Shown in pieces: positions 42,753 to 51,930 of a stretch of DNA of 64,000 nt. The translations under genes and the position numbers were made by a program. Under the pieces are notes generated by a model. It saw nothing but the letters and a program-made list of their open reading frames with translations. It was not told where the DNA came from and ran no database searches. The stretch spans positions 1-64,000 of the forward strand of contig NZ_JBLWVT010000006.1 in assembly GCF_048268305.1 (NCBI RefSeq), written 5' to 3'. Position 1 is the first letter of the stretch, and every line of letters starts with the position of its first letter. This stretch comes from Pseudodonghicola sp048268305. Lineage in GTDB: Bacteria; Pseudomonadota; Alphaproteobacteria; Rhodobacterales; Rhodobacteraceae.

Positions 42753-44171
42753 ATGTCCTCCGATCAGGTCGTCACCCGCTTCGCCCCCTCGCCCACCGGC
42801 TTTCTGCATATCGGCGGCGCGCGCACGGCGCTCTTCAACTGGCTCTACGCCCGCGGGCGCGGCGGCAAGTTCCTGCTCCGGATCGAGGACACCGACCGGG
42901 AACGCTCCACCCCCGAGGCCACCGCGGCGATCCTGCAGGGGCTGACCTGGCTCGGCCTCGACTGGGACGGCGAACCGATCAGCCAGTTCGAATGCGCCCC
43001 CCGTCACGCCGAGGTGGCGCTGCAGCTTCTGGCCGAGGGCAAGGCCTATAAGTGCTTCTCCACTCAGGAGGAGATCGCCGCCTTCCGCGAGGCGGCCCGG
43101 GCCGAGGGCAAGAGCACCCTGTTCCGCAGCCCCTGGCGCGATGCCGATCCCGCGACCCACCCCGATGCGCCCTATGTCATCCGCATCAAGGCGCCGCAGG
43201 ATGGCGCCACGGTGATCCACGACCGGGTGCAGGGCGATGTGACGATTCGCAACGACCAGCTCGACGACATGGTGCTGCTGCGCTCGGACGGCACGCCGGT
43301 CTATATGCTGGCGGTGGTGGTCGACGATCACGACATGGGGATCACCCATGTGATCCGCGGCGACGACCACCTGAACAACGCGGCACGTCAGCAGATGGTC
43401 TATGATGCCATGGGCTGGGACGTGCCGGTCTGGGCGCATATCCCGCTGATCCACGGGCCGGACGGCAAGAAACTGTCGAAACGGCACGGCGCCCTGGGGG
43501 CGCAGGAATATCAGGCCATGGGCTTTCCGGCCGCCGGCATGCGCAACTATCTGGCCCGTCTCGGCTGGTCACATGGCGATGACGAATTCTTTACCGACGA
43601 CCAGGCAAAGGCCTGGTTCGACCTCGATGGTATCGGCAAGAGCCCGGCGCGCTTTGACATGAAGAAGCTGGAGAATCTCTGCGGCCAGCACATCGCTGTT
43701 AGCGATGACGCCGCCCTGCGGCACGAAATCGAGGCTTATCTGGCTGCGGCCGGCCTTCCCGCCCTGACGAAAGACCAGGGCGACGGGTTGGAAAATGCGA
43801 TGTTTTGCCTGAAGGACCGGGCGCACACTTTCCCCGAGCTGATGGAAAAGGCGCATTTTATCCTTACGAAACGGCCAGTTGAGCCGGATGAGAAGGCGCT
43901 GAAAGCGCTGGAAACGGTATCCAATGGTATACTGTCAGAATTGACGCCGCATCTGCAAAGTGCTAGCTGGACGCGAAACGATCTGGAGGCGACTCTGGGC
44001 GCTTTCGCCGAAGAAAAGGGAACGAAATTCGGCAAGCTGGCAGGTCCGCTCAGGGCGGCGCTGGCGGGTCGTGCGGTCACCCCTTCGGTGTTCGATATGA
44101 TGCTCGTACTGGGCCGAGAGGAAACGATCGCCCGTCTCGAGGACGCTGCCGGACGCGTCGGGTCGGAGTAA
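42753..44171 (+). CDS. gltX: Glutamate--tRNA ligase
   Basis: This 472-aa class I synthetase charges tRNA-Glu (possibly also tRNA-Gln for transamidation). The HIGH-type motif is in FAPSPTGFLHIGGARTALFN at residues 11-30, LLRIEDTDRERST follows, and KMSKS is replaced by the usual KKLSKRHGALG near residue 240. C-terminal anticodon-binding helices fit the family length. ATG 42753 is preceded by CGAAAGGTAAACCCTGC. Confidence 0.94.
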   Translation: MSSDQVVTRFAPSPTGFLHIGGARTALFNWLYARGRGGKFLLRIEDTDRERSTPEATAAILQGLTWLGLDWDGEPISQFECAPRHAEVALQLLAEGKAYKCFSTQEEIAAFREAARAEGKSTLFRSPWRDADPATHPDAPYVIRIKAPQDGATVIHDRVQGDVTIRNDQLDDMVLLRSDGTPVYMLAVVVDDHDMGITHVIRGDDHLNNAARQQMVYDAMGWDVPVWAHIPLIHGPDGKKLSKRHGALGAQEYQAMGFPAAGMRNYLARLGWSHGDDEFFTDDQAKAWFDLDGIGKSPARFDMKKLENLCGQHIAVSDDAALRHEIEAYLAAAGLPALTKDQGDGLENAMFCLKDRAHTFPELMEKAHFILTKRPVEPDEKALKALETVSNGILSELTPHLQSASWTRNDLEATLGAFAEEKGTKFGKLAGPLRAALAGRAVTPSVFDMMLVLGREETIARLEDAAGRVGSE

Positions 44172-44281
44172 CCGGGCGACGCGCCTTATGAAGACGAAGA
44201 CCGTCTCTGCGCCATGGCGCCGGGACGCCTGCGCGGGCCAAGGCTTTTCGTGTCCCGTGCCATTAACAGGAAGGGACTTCA

Positions 44282-45577
44282 ATGACTGAAGAGAAGAAAA
44301 CCGCCACGCTGACCCTGGATGGCAAATCCTACGAATTGCCGGTCCTGTCACCGACGGTGGGCCCTGATGTGCTGGACATCCGCAAGCTTTACGGCCAGGC
44401 GGGCGTCTTCACCTACGATCCCGGCTATACCTCGACCGCAAGCTGCGACAGCACCATCACCTTCATCGACGGTGACAAGGGCGAGCTGCTGCACCGTGGC
44501 TATCCGATCGACCAACTGGCCAGCAAATCGCACTATCTCGAAGTGTGCTTCCTGCTGCTCTACGGGGAACTGCCGACGGCGGCCGAGCTGGAGAAGTTCG
44601 AGACCACGATCACCCGCCACACCATGCTGCACGAACAAATGCAGTATTTCTTCCGTGGCTTCCGCCGTGACGCCCATCCGATGGCGACCATGGTGGGTGT
44701 GGTCGGCGCCATGTCGGCCTTCTATCACGACTCGACCGACATCTCGGATCCCAAGCAGCGCGAGATCGCCTCGCACCGCCTGATCGCCAAGATGCCGACC
44801 ATCGCGGCCTGGGCCTACAAGTATTCGATCGGCCAGCCGTTCGTCTATCCGCGCAACGATCTCGACTATGCGGCGAACTTCCTGCACATGTGCTTCTCCG
44901 TGCCGGCCGAGCCCTATCACGTTGACCCGATCCTGGCCCGTGCCATGGACCGGATCTTCACCCTGCATGCGGATCACGAACAGAACGCCTCGACCTCGAC
45001 CGTGCGTCTGGCCTCGTCCTCGGGTGCCAACCCCTTCGCCTGCATCGCCGCCGGCATCGCCTGCCTCTGGGGCCCCGCCCATGGTGGCGCCAACCAGGCC
45101 TGCCTGGAGATGCTGAAGGAAATCGGCACCGTCGACCGCATTCCCGAGTACATCGCCCGCGCCAAGGACAAGAACGATCCGTTCCGTCTGATGGGCTTCG
45201 GCCACCGGGTCTATAAGAACTTCGACCCGCGCGCCAAGGTGATGAAGCAATCCGCCGACGAAGTGCTGGATCTGCTGGGGATCGAGGACAACCCGACCCT
45301 GCAAGTCGCCAAGGAGCTGGAAAAGCAGGCGCTGGAGGATCCGTATTTCGCCGAGAAGAAGCTGTTCCCGAACGTGGACTTCTATTCGGGCATCATCCTC
45401 GAGGCGATGGGCTTCCCGACCTCGATGTTCACCCCGATCTTCGCGCTGTCGCGGACCGTGGGCTGGATCTCGCAGTGGAAAGAGCAGCTGGCCGATCCGC
45501 AAATGAAAATCGGCCGTCCGCGTCAGCTCTATCTGGGTCACACCGAACGCGACTACGTGGATATCGAAAACCGCTGA
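44282..45577 (+). CDS. gltA: Citrate synthase
   Basis: This 431-aa hexameric-type citrate synthase condenses oxaloacetate and acetyl-CoA to start the TCA cycle. It has the N-terminal beta-rich extension typical of Gram-negative enzymes (MTEEKKTATLTLDGKSYELP), DGDKGELLHRGYPIDQLA, the His in LHADHEQNASTSTVR near residue 235, MGFGHRVYKNFDPRAK near residue 305 and the Asp in FPNVDFYSGIIL near residue 362. AGGAAGGGACTTCA lies upstream of ATG 44282. It is followed by a strong terminator. Confidence 0.97.
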   Translation: MTEEKKTATLTLDGKSYELPVLSPTVGPDVLDIRKLYGQAGVFTYDPGYTSTASCDSTITFIDGDKGELLHRGYPIDQLASKSHYLEVCFLLLYGELPTAAELEKFETTITRHTMLHEQMQYFFRGFRRDAHPMATMVGVVGAMSAFYHDSTDISDPKQREIASHRLIAKMPTIAAWAYKYSIGQPFVYPRNDLDYAANFLHMCFSVPAEPYHVDPILARAMDRIFTLHADHEQNASTSTVRLASSSGANPFACIAAGIACLWGPAHGGANQACLEMLKEIGTVDRIPEYIARAKDKNDPFRLMGFGHRVYKNFDPRAKVMKQSADEVLDLLGIEDNPTLQVAKELEKQALEDPYFAEKKLFPNVDFYSGIILEAMGFPTSMFTPIFALSRTVGWISQWKEQLADPQMKIGRPRQLYLGHTERDYVDIENR

Positions 45578-45604
45578 GCGCGGAATTCGAGCCGGAAACA
45601 ACAA

Positions 45605-45636
45605 ACGCCCCGCGGTTTCGCGGGGCGTTTCGTTTT
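45605..45636 (+). terminator. Terminator of gltA
   Basis: ACGCCCCGCG (45605-45614) pairs perfectly with CGCGGGGCGT (45619-45628) around GTTT, followed by TTTCGTTTT. It lies 28 bp after the gltA stop. Confidence 0.93.
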
Positions 45637-45685
45637 GCGTGGGGTCCATTCGGAGCGATCTGAGGCGGCCGCCCGCCTCCAGGGG

Positions 45686-46654
45686 TCAGTGACCGGCCGC
45701 CTTCCGGCCCGACACCGCCCGCCACAGCGGCGCGATCGCCTTGGTCGCCACCGGCACCAACAGCAGGCCGAGCAGCAGCGCCAGCACGCCGTCGATTGCC
45801 GCTGTCACGATCCACTCCACCGCCGCCGCCGCGCCTTCGGGCACCATCGCCCCCGCAGCGCCCGCGGCGTGGTGGATCAGCTCCTCCGGCAGGTGCCAGC
45901 CGAGCTGGCCCAGCCCGTGGACGATGATCGAGCCGCCGACCCAGAGCATCGCCGCCGTCCCCACCGTGCTGAGCAACCGCATGAACCGCGGCATTCCCCG
46001 CACCAGCCCGCGCCCGACGGCCCGGGTGACGCCCAGCCGCCCGACCCGCGCCAGATGCAAGCCGATGTCGTCGGCCTTCACGATCAACGCCACCGCGCCA
46101 TAGACCAAGACGGTGATCCCGACGGCGACGATCGCCAGCGCCGCCGCCTCCATCGCGACCCCGGCCTGGGGAATTTCCGACAGGGCGATGGTCATGATCT
46201 CGGCCGAGAGGATGAAGTCGGTCTTGATCGCGCCGGTCGCCTTCTGCTCCTCCAGATGGGCGGGATCGGCGGGCAGTTCCGCCTCGGCCTCGGCGCTATG
46301 GGGGAAGAGCACGTGCAGGATTTTCTCGGCCCCTTCGAAGCAGAGGTATCCGCCCCCCAGCATCAACAGCGGCGCGATCGCCCCCGGCGCGAAACTGGAG
46401 AGCACAAGCGCCACCGGCAGCAGGAACACCAGCTTGTTCCTGAGCGATCCCTTGGTGATCCGCCAGATGATCGGTAGCTCGCGGCTGGCCTCGAAGCCAT
46501 GGACATATTTCGGCGTGACCGCGGCGTCGTCGATCACCGCCCCGGCCGCCTTGGCGCCGGCCTTGGAGGCATAGCCCGCCACATCGTCGACCGAGGCCGC
46601 CGCCACCTTGGCCAGCCCCGCCACATCATCCAGCAAAGCCAGAAGCCCGCTCAT
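45686..46654 (-). CDS. DUF808 family inner-membrane protein (YedI-like)
   Basis: The 322-aa protein belongs to the DUF808 family, whose function is unknown. The opening MSGLLALLDDVAGLAKVAAASVDDVA and the segment VFLLPVALVLSSFAPGAIAPLLMLGGGYLCFEGAEK near residue 75 are family hallmarks. About five to six membrane segments are present, with a soluble part from 120 to 150. I start it at ATG 46654; the longer frame to 46714 has no family similarity. The gene is convergent with gltA and divergent from gap. Confidence 0.85.
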   Translation of the reverse strand: MSGLLALLDDVAGLAKVAAASVDDVAGYASKAGAKAAGAVIDDAAVTPKYVHGFEASRELPIIWRITKGSLRNKLVFLLPVALVLSSFAPGAIAPLLMLGGGYLCFEGAEKILHVLFPHSAEAEAELPADPAHLEEQKATGAIKTDFILSAEIMTIALSEIPQAGVAMEAAALAIVAVGITVLVYGAVALIVKADDIGLHLARVGRLGVTRAVGRGLVRGMPRFMRLLSTVGTAAMLWVGGSIIVHGLGQLGWHLPEELIHHAAGAAGAMVPEGAAAAVEWIVTAAIDGVLALLLGLLLVPVATKAIAPLWRAVSGRKAAGH

Positions 46655-46842
46655 CCCGTTTTCCCGTTCCTGCCTGTTGTTCGGAGAGCCTAACTTAATG
46701 CCATTGCGCCGCAAGCGTTAGCGCCACCGTGGCGGAACCTGGCCGGTTTTGCGCTAACAGTCTCGACTTTCGACATATTCCCCCTTTTGGGCAAGGCCCC
46801 CGCCAGCTATAGCACCGTCGAGAATTTTCAGTGGAGCTTATC

Positions 46843-47844
46843 ATGACCATCAAAGTCGGGATCAACGGGTTTGGCCGCATTGGCCGGTGCACTCTGTCGC
46901 ATATCGCAGCCTCGGGCCGCGACGACATCGAAGTGATCAAGGTGAACGCCACCGGCCCGCTGGAAACGGCAGCGCATCTGATCAAATATGACAGCGTGCA
47001 CGGCCGTTTCCCCGGCGAGGTCACCCTGGGCGATGGCACCATGGATCTGGGCCGCGGCCCGATGCAGATGTATTCCACCTATGACATGAACGACCTGGAC
47101 TGGGACGGCTGCGATGTCGTGCTGGAATGCACCGGCAAGTTCAATGACGGCGAAAAGGCCAAGACCCATCTTGAGCGTGGCGCCAAGAAGGTGCTGCTCT
47201 CGGCTCCGGGCAAGAACGTCGACAAGACCATCGTCTTCGGCGTCAATGACGGCGATCTGACCGCCGCCGACGTGATGGTATCGAACGGCTCCTGCACCAC
47301 CAACTGCCTGGCGCCGCTGGCCAAGGTGCTGGACGAGACCGTCGGTATCGAGAGCGGCATCATGACGACGATCCACGCCTATACCGGCGACCAGCCGACG
47401 CTGGACCGCCGCCACAAGGATCTCTATCGCGCCCGCGCCGCGGCGATGTCGATCATCCCCACCACCACCGGCGCCGCCAAGGCCCTGGGCGAGGTGCTGC
47501 CGAACCTCAAGGGCAAGCTCGACGGCTCGTCCCTGCGGGTGCCGGTGCCGAACGTGTCCGCTGTCGACCTGACCTTCCTGGCCGGTCGCGACGTCACCGC
47601 CGAAGAGATCAACGCGATCATGGAGGAGGCCTCGAAGGGCGCGCTGAAGGGCATCCTGGGCTATGAGCCGGCGCCGCTGGTCTCGACCGACTTCAACCAC
47701 AGCCCGGAAAGCTCGATCTTCGCGCCGGATCAGACCCGCGTGGTCGGTGGCCGCATGGTCCGCGTGCTGAGCTGGTACGACAACGAATGGGGCTTCTCGG
47801 TGCGGATGGCCGATGTCGCCGTCGCCATGGGCAAGCTGGGCTAA
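46843..47844 (+). CDS. gap: Glyceraldehyde-3-phosphate dehydrogenase (NAD)
   Basis: This 333-aa GAPDH oxidises glyceraldehyde-3-phosphate to 1,3-bisphosphoglycerate in glycolysis. The NAD-binding opening TIKVGINGFGRIGRC is at residues 2-16, the catalytic cysteine is in NGSCTTNCLAPLAK near residue 150, and WYDNEWGFSVRMADVAV closes the protein. I start it at ATG 46843, with GTGGAGCTTATC upstream; an upstream GTG frame to 46831 is less likely. It is followed by a terminator at 47877. Confidence 0.96.
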   Translation: MTIKVGINGFGRIGRCTLSHIAASGRDDIEVIKVNATGPLETAAHLIKYDSVHGRFPGEVTLGDGTMDLGRGPMQMYSTYDMNDLDWDGCDVVLECTGKFNDGEKAKTHLERGAKKVLLSAPGKNVDKTIVFGVNDGDLTAADVMVSNGSCTTNCLAPLAKVLDETVGIESGIMTTIHAYTGDQPTLDRRHKDLYRARAAAMSIIPTTTGAAKALGEVLPNLKGKLDGSSLRVPVPNVSAVDLTFLAGRDVTAEEINAIMEEASKGALKGILGYEPAPLVSTDFNHSPESSIFAPDQTRVVGGRMVRVLSWYDNEWGFSVRMADVAVAMGKLG

Positions 47845-47876
47845 GCCCTCGCCCCACGGGCACCCTTGTACGAAAG

Positions 47877-47908
47877 CACCCGGTCAGGCATACCTGACCG
47901 GGTGTTTC
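47877..47908 (+). terminator. Terminator of gap
   Basis: CACCCGGTCAGG (47877-47888) and CCTGACCGGGTG (47893-47904) form a perfect 12-bp stem with loop CATA, followed by TTT. It is 32 bp beyond the gap stop and sits immediately before the small gene at 47926. Confidence 0.9.
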
Positions 47909-47925
47909 ATTAGATGCAGGTCGCC

Positions 47926-48069
47926 ATGACGGACAGGCTCGCCCTCATTCTCGGTCTGATCATCACCGCGGCGCTGATCGTGGATATCCATTTCTTCGGC
48001 ACCACCCATCTGATCTTTCTGGGCAAGGAATTCTACGCTTTGCTGGAATGGATGGCCTTCTGGCATTGA
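47926..48069 (+). CDS. Small membrane protein downstream of gap (47 aa)
   Basis: A short frame from ATG 47926 encodes a 47-residue protein with one hydrophobic helix (LALILGLIITAALIVDI) and a soluble tail containing KEFYALLEWMAFWH. An in-frame ATG at 47914 would add four residues (MQVA). The ribosome binding site is weak (CAGGT). It resembles the small single-helix proteins often found after gap in Rhodobacteraceae, but their function is unknown. The gap terminator just before it suggests a separate promoter or read-through. Confidence 0.6.
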   Translation: MTDRLALILGLIITAALIVDIHFFGTTHLIFLGKEFYALLEWMAFWH

Positions 48070-48080
48070 GCCGCGGGAAT

Positions 48081-48108
48081 GAGAAAAGCGGCCCACCAGG
48101 GGCCGCTT
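48081..48108 (-). terminator. Terminator of coaD
   Basis: AAGCGGCCC (48086-48094) pairs with GGGCCGCTT (48100-48108) around ACCAG. On the minus strand it is followed by TTTT (AAAA at 48084-48087 on the plus strand). It serves the coaD gene, whose stop is at 48170, and possibly also the convergent small gene. Confidence 0.8.
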
Positions 48109-48169
48109 GACGAAGTCCGGGTCATCCCGGCTTGGACGGCCCCCACAGCCGGGACCCGCAGAGATCGGA

Positions 48170-48667
48170 TCAGCGCTTGCCCAGCCGGCGTTGCAGCGCC
48201 TCGTTCACCCGGGGGGTGACGAATTTCGACACATCGCCATCAAGCCGGGCAATTTCCTTCACCAGCTTCGAGGCGATCGCCTGCCGCCGCGCATCGGCCA
48301 TCAGGAAGACCGTCTCGACACTGGCGTCGAGCGCGCGGTTCATGCCGACCATCTGGAATTCATATTCGAAGTCCGCCACCGCGCGCAGCCCGCGCACGAT
48401 CAGTTGCGCCCCGACATCATGGGCGCAGTCGATCAGCAGGTTCTCGAACGGATGCACGACGATCTGCGTGCCGGTTTTTTCCGACAGGGCGATGCATTCG
48501 TATTCGACCATCTCCACCCGCTCTTCCAAAGGGAAAAGCGGCCCCTTGTCCCGGTTGATCGCGACACCGATCACCAGCTTGTCGACCATTACCGCGGCGC
48601 GGCTGATAATATCGATATGCCCCAGGGTGATCGGATCAAATGTTCCCGGATAGAGCGCGACGCGCAT
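48170..48667 (-). CDS. coaD: Phosphopantetheine adenylyltransferase
   Basis: CoaD transfers AMP from ATP to 4'-phosphopantetheine, the penultimate step of coenzyme A synthesis. The 165-aa enzyme starts MRVALYPGTFDPITLGHIDII, which includes the nucleotide-binding TxGH motif near residue 15. It continues with GVAINRDKGPLFPLEERVEM, IVRGLRAVADFEYEFQM and the C-terminal SKLVKEIARLDGDVSKFV. I start it at ATG 48667, behind AGGCAGGAGGATGCC. Confidence 0.94.
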   Translation of the reverse strand: MRVALYPGTFDPITLGHIDIISRAAVMVDKLVIGVAINRDKGPLFPLEERVEMVEYECIALSEKTGTQIVVHPFENLLIDCAHDVGAQLIVRGLRAVADFEYEFQMVGMNRALDASVETVFLMADARRQAIASKLVKEIARLDGDVSKFVTPRVNEALQRRLGKR

Positions 48668-48764
48668 GGCATCCTCCTGCCTGTTTGCTCCCTGAGCGCA
48701 AGCAACACGACGACGCAACAATTTGCAAGGGCGCTCGGCCCTACCGGAAACAGAATTACCGGGG

Positions 48765-49199
48765 TCAATGCCCCATGATCATCCCTTCAAGGGCATTTTT
48801 CTCCATCGCCAGCTCGCTGAGCTGCGCCTTGACCAGGTCGCCGATGGTGACGATGCCCACCAGGGTGCCGTCTTCGACCACCGGCATGTGGCGGAACCGC
48901 CCGTCGGTCATGCGCTGCATCACCTCCTCGACGCTGCACTGGTTGGTGCAGGTGACGATCTTGCGGGTCATATAGCTGCCGACCGGGCTTTGCAGACAGC
49001 CGCTGCCGACCTGGGCCAGTTCCCGCACGATGTCGCGTTCCGACAGGATGCCCTGCACATGGGTGCCGTCATCCGACACCACGATGCCACCGATGTGGTT
49101 TTCCGCCAACAACTTGGCGGCCTCTGCCACGCTGGCGTCGGAGCGGATGGTCACCACATCCGCGGAGTCCTTGTTCTTCAGGATGGTTTGGACGAGCAT
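48765..49199 (-). CDS. CBS-domain protein
   Basis: The 144-aa protein consists of a tandem CBS pair (Bateman module): the first is VVTIRSDASVAEAAKLLAENHIGGIVV near residue 15, and the second is IVTCTNQCSVEEVMQRMTDGRFRHMPVV near residue 83. Such modules bind adenosine nucleotides or S-adenosylmethionine and often act as sensors. No partner domain is attached and no catalytic role is evident. I start it at ATG 49199, behind GAGGAGGCGCCGGAA. Confidence 0.87.
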   Translation of the reverse strand: MLVQTILKNKDSADVVTIRSDASVAEAAKLLAENHIGGIVVSDDGTHVQGILSERDIVRELAQVGSGCLQSPVGSYMTRKIVTCTNQCSVEEVMQRMTDGRFRHMPVVEDGTLVGIVTIGDLVKAQLSELAMEKNALEGMIMGH

Positions 49200-49335
49200 T
49201 TCCGGCGCCTCCTCTCGCAAGACAATGTCATGAGGAAAGCGTCGCCGAGGTGCGACATTCTGTCAAGCCGGGGAATAATGACAGCTTTCCTGACCTGTGG
49301 CCGCCGCCCTGCCCCTGCCCCTGCACCCTGCCCGT

Positions 49336-50232
49336 TCAGCCGCGCCGCTCCAGCCGGGCGACCTCGGCCCGAACCCCGTCGCAAAGCAGCCCGGCAAAGC
49401 GGGTCAGCCGGGCGCTGCGCTCGGCCCCCTGATAGCGCACCAGATAGAAGGCCCGTTCCAGGCTGACCTGATCCGCCAGCACCCGGCGCAACCCGGGGTG
49501 AAACGGCAGACAGAATTCATGCACGATGCTCAGCCCCGCCCCCAGTTCGGCGAGCCGCGCCTGCACCGGGACCGAATTCGAGGCCAGCGGCACCCGGGTG
49601 ATGCCGAGATCCGAAAGGTAATCCAGTTCCTCGTCGAAGATCATCTCGGGGACATAGCCGATCATCCGGGCGCCCTGCAGATCGGCGACGTCATGCGGCG
49701 CGGGATGATCCCGCAGCCAGGTCTCGGAGCCCACCAGGATCAGCCGATAATCGGTGATCTTCTGCACCAGCAACTGCCCGGCGGTGGGGGCGCTGACGGT
49801 GATCGCCATATCGGCCTCGCGCCGCGACAGGTTCACCACCCGGGGCAGCGCCACGATCTGGATGTCGAGATCGGGATGCGCCGCGCCGATCCGGGCACAG
49901 ACCTGCGGCAGGATGTAATTGGCGCAGCCGTCCGGGGCGCCGATGCGGACCTGGCCGGTGAGCCGATCCGCCGGCCCCTCCAGCGCCTCGGCGGCCGAGC
50001 GCATCGCCGCCTCCACCGCCTCGCCATGGGCGAGGAGCCGCTCCCCCGCGGCGGTCAGCGTATAGCCCTGTGGCGACTTGACGAAGAGCGCCGCGCCCAA
50101 TGCCTGCTCCAACCGGCCCACCCGGCGACCCACAGTGGCCGGATCGAGCTTCAGCACCCGCCCCGCGCCCGACAGGCTCTGTTCCCGCGCGACGGCGAGA
50201 AAAACCTTCATATCGTCCCAATGTGGTTCCAT
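49336..50232 (-). CDS. LysR-family transcriptional regulator, probable regulator of mmsA
   Basis: The 298-aa protein has the LysR helix-turn-helix (MEPHWDDMKVFLAVAREQSLSGAGRVLKLDPATVGRRVGRLEQALG, residues 1-45) and a C-terminal ligand-sensing fold. It is transcribed divergently from mmsA across 110 bp, the classic LysR arrangement, so it probably responds to a valine-pathway intermediate. The ligand is unknown. Confidence 0.86.
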   Translation of the reverse strand: MEPHWDDMKVFLAVAREQSLSGAGRVLKLDPATVGRRVGRLEQALGAALFVKSPQGYTLTAAGERLLAHGEAVEAAMRSAAEALEGPADRLTGQVRIGAPDGCANYILPQVCARIGAAHPDLDIQIVALPRVVNLSRREADMAITVSAPTAGQLLVQKITDYRLILVGSETWLRDHPAPHDVADLQGARMIGYVPEMIFDEELDYLSDLGITRVPLASNSVPVQARLAELGAGLSIVHEFCLPFHPGLRRVLADQVSLERAFYLVRYQGAERSARLTRFAGLLCDGVRAEVARLERRG

Positions 50233-50342
50233 TCGCCGCCCCACCCCTTGCGTTTTTGCAAAGCCTTTTTGGCGTCTTGCCCCTGTTCAAGGGATTTTTG
50301 CAAGCCTATCCTGCGCCCAGTCTGACTTGGAGGAGAGATCCC

Positions 50343-51842
50343 ATGCAGGAACTCACACATTACATCAACGGCGTTCACGTCAAAGGCCAGTCCGGCCGGT
50401 TCGCCGATGTCTTCAACCCCGCCACCGGCGAAGTGCAGGCGAAGCTGCCGCTCGCCAGCGCCGAGGAACTGGCGCTGGCCGTCAGCGTCGCCGCCGATGC
50501 GCAGATCGGCTGGGCCGCGACCAACCCGCAGCGCCGCGCCCGCGTGCTGATGAAATTCGTCGACCTGCTGAACCGCGACATGGACAAGCTGGCCGAGGCG
50601 CTGTCGCGCGAACACGGCAAGACCATCCCGGATGCCAAGGGCGACGTGCAGCGTGGTCTGGAAGTCGTCGAATATTGCATCGGCGCGCCGCAGATGCTGA
50701 AGGGTGAATTCACCGATGGCGCCGGCCCCGGCATCGACATGTATTCGATGCGTCAGCCGCTGGGCGTCTCGGCCGGCATCACGCCGTTCAACTTCCCCGC
50801 CATGATCCCGATGTGGATGTTCGCCCCGGCGCTGGCCTGCGGCAACGCCTTCATCCTGAAGCCCTCCGAGCGCGCCCCCTCGGTGCCGCTGATGCTGGCC
50901 GAACTGCTGGAAGAGGCAGGTCTGCCCAAGGGTGTGCTGCAGGTGGTCAACGGCGACAAGGAGGCGGTCGACGCCATCCTCGATCATCCCGTGATCCAAT
51001 CGGTGGGCTTCGTCGGCTCGACCCCGATCGCCGAATACATCTATGGCCGCGGCTGTTCGAACGGCAAGCGGGTGCAATGCTTTGGCGGCGCCAAGAACCA
51101 CATGATCATCATGCCCGATGCCGACATGGATCAGGCCGCCGACGCGCTGGTCGGGGCCGGCTATGGTGCCGCCGGCGAACGCTGTATGGCGATCTCGGTT
51201 GCCGTGCCGGTGGGTGAAGAGACCGCCGACCGGCTGATCGCCAAGCTGATCCCGCGAATCGAGAAGCTGAAGGTCGGCCCCTATACCGCCGGCAATGATG
51301 TCGATTACGGCCCCGTCGTCACCGCCGCCGCCAAGGAGAAGATCCTCGGCCTGGTGAACTCCGGTGTCGAACAGGGCGCGGAACTGGTGATCGATGGTCG
51401 CGACTTCACCCTGCAGGGCTATGAAGAAGGCTTCTTTGTCGGTCCGCACCTGTTCGACAAGGTGACGCCCGACATGGACATCTACAAGCAGGAGATCTTC
51501 GGACCCGTCCTGTCGACCGTCCGCGCCCAGACCTATGAAGAGGCGCTGAGCCTCGCCATGGACCACGAGATGGGCAACGGCACCGCGATCTTCACCCGCG
51601 ACGGCGACACCGCCCGTGACTTCGCCCACCGGATCAACATCGGCATGATCGGCATCAACGTTCCGATCCCGGTGCCGCTGGCCTATCACACCTTCGGCGG
51701 CTGGAAGAAATCGGCCTTCGGCGACCTGAACCAGCACGGGCCGGATGCCTTCAAGTTCTACACCCGCACCAAGACGGTCACCTCGCGCTGGCCCTCGGGC
51801 CTGAAAGAAGGTGGCGAGTTCCACTTCAAGGCGATGGACTGA
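50343..51842 (+). CDS. mmsA: Methylmalonate-semialdehyde dehydrogenase (acylating)
   Basis: MmsA oxidises (methyl)malonate semialdehyde to propionyl-CoA (or acetyl-CoA) with NAD and CoA, the last step of valine degradation. The 499-aa ALDH-fold protein has NGVHVKGQSGRFADVFNPATGEVQAKLPLA at the N-terminus, PFNFPAMIPMWMFAPALACGNAFILKPSERAP near residue 142, the catalytic cysteine in GAAGERCMAIS near residue 285, and PIPVPLAYHTFGGWKKSAFGD near residue 440. It starts at ATG 50343 with TTGGAGGAGAGATCCC upstream. Confidence 0.95.
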   Translation: MQELTHYINGVHVKGQSGRFADVFNPATGEVQAKLPLASAEELALAVSVAADAQIGWAATNPQRRARVLMKFVDLLNRDMDKLAEALSREHGKTIPDAKGDVQRGLEVVEYCIGAPQMLKGEFTDGAGPGIDMYSMRQPLGVSAGITPFNFPAMIPMWMFAPALACGNAFILKPSERAPSVPLMLAELLEEAGLPKGVLQVVNGDKEAVDAILDHPVIQSVGFVGSTPIAEYIYGRGCSNGKRVQCFGGAKNHMIIMPDADMDQAADALVGAGYGAAGERCMAISVAVPVGEETADRLIAKLIPRIEKLKVGPYTAGNDVDYGPVVTAAAKEKILGLVNSGVEQGAELVIDGRDFTLQGYEEGFFVGPHLFDKVTPDMDIYKQEIFGPVLSTVRAQTYEEALSLAMDHEMGNGTAIFTRDGDTARDFAHRINIGMIGINVPIPVPLAYHTFGGWKKSAFGDLNQHGPDAFKFYTRTKTVTSRWPSGLKEGGEFHFKAMD

Positions 51843-51885
51843 TTGCCCCGGCATTGACCGAATGGTCAAATCATGATTTTTGAAT

Positions 51886-51915
51886 GGGCCGGCCGCGAGG
51901 TCGGCCCTCTTCTTT
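51886..51915 (+). terminator. Terminator of mmsA
   Basis: GGGCCGGCC (51886-51894) pairs with GGTCGGCCC (51899-51907), one G-T pair included, around GCGA, followed by TCTTCTTT. It lies 44 bp past the mmsA stop and just before the next gene at 51931. Confidence 0.8.
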
Positions 51916-51930
51916 CCGCAGGTTGTTTTC

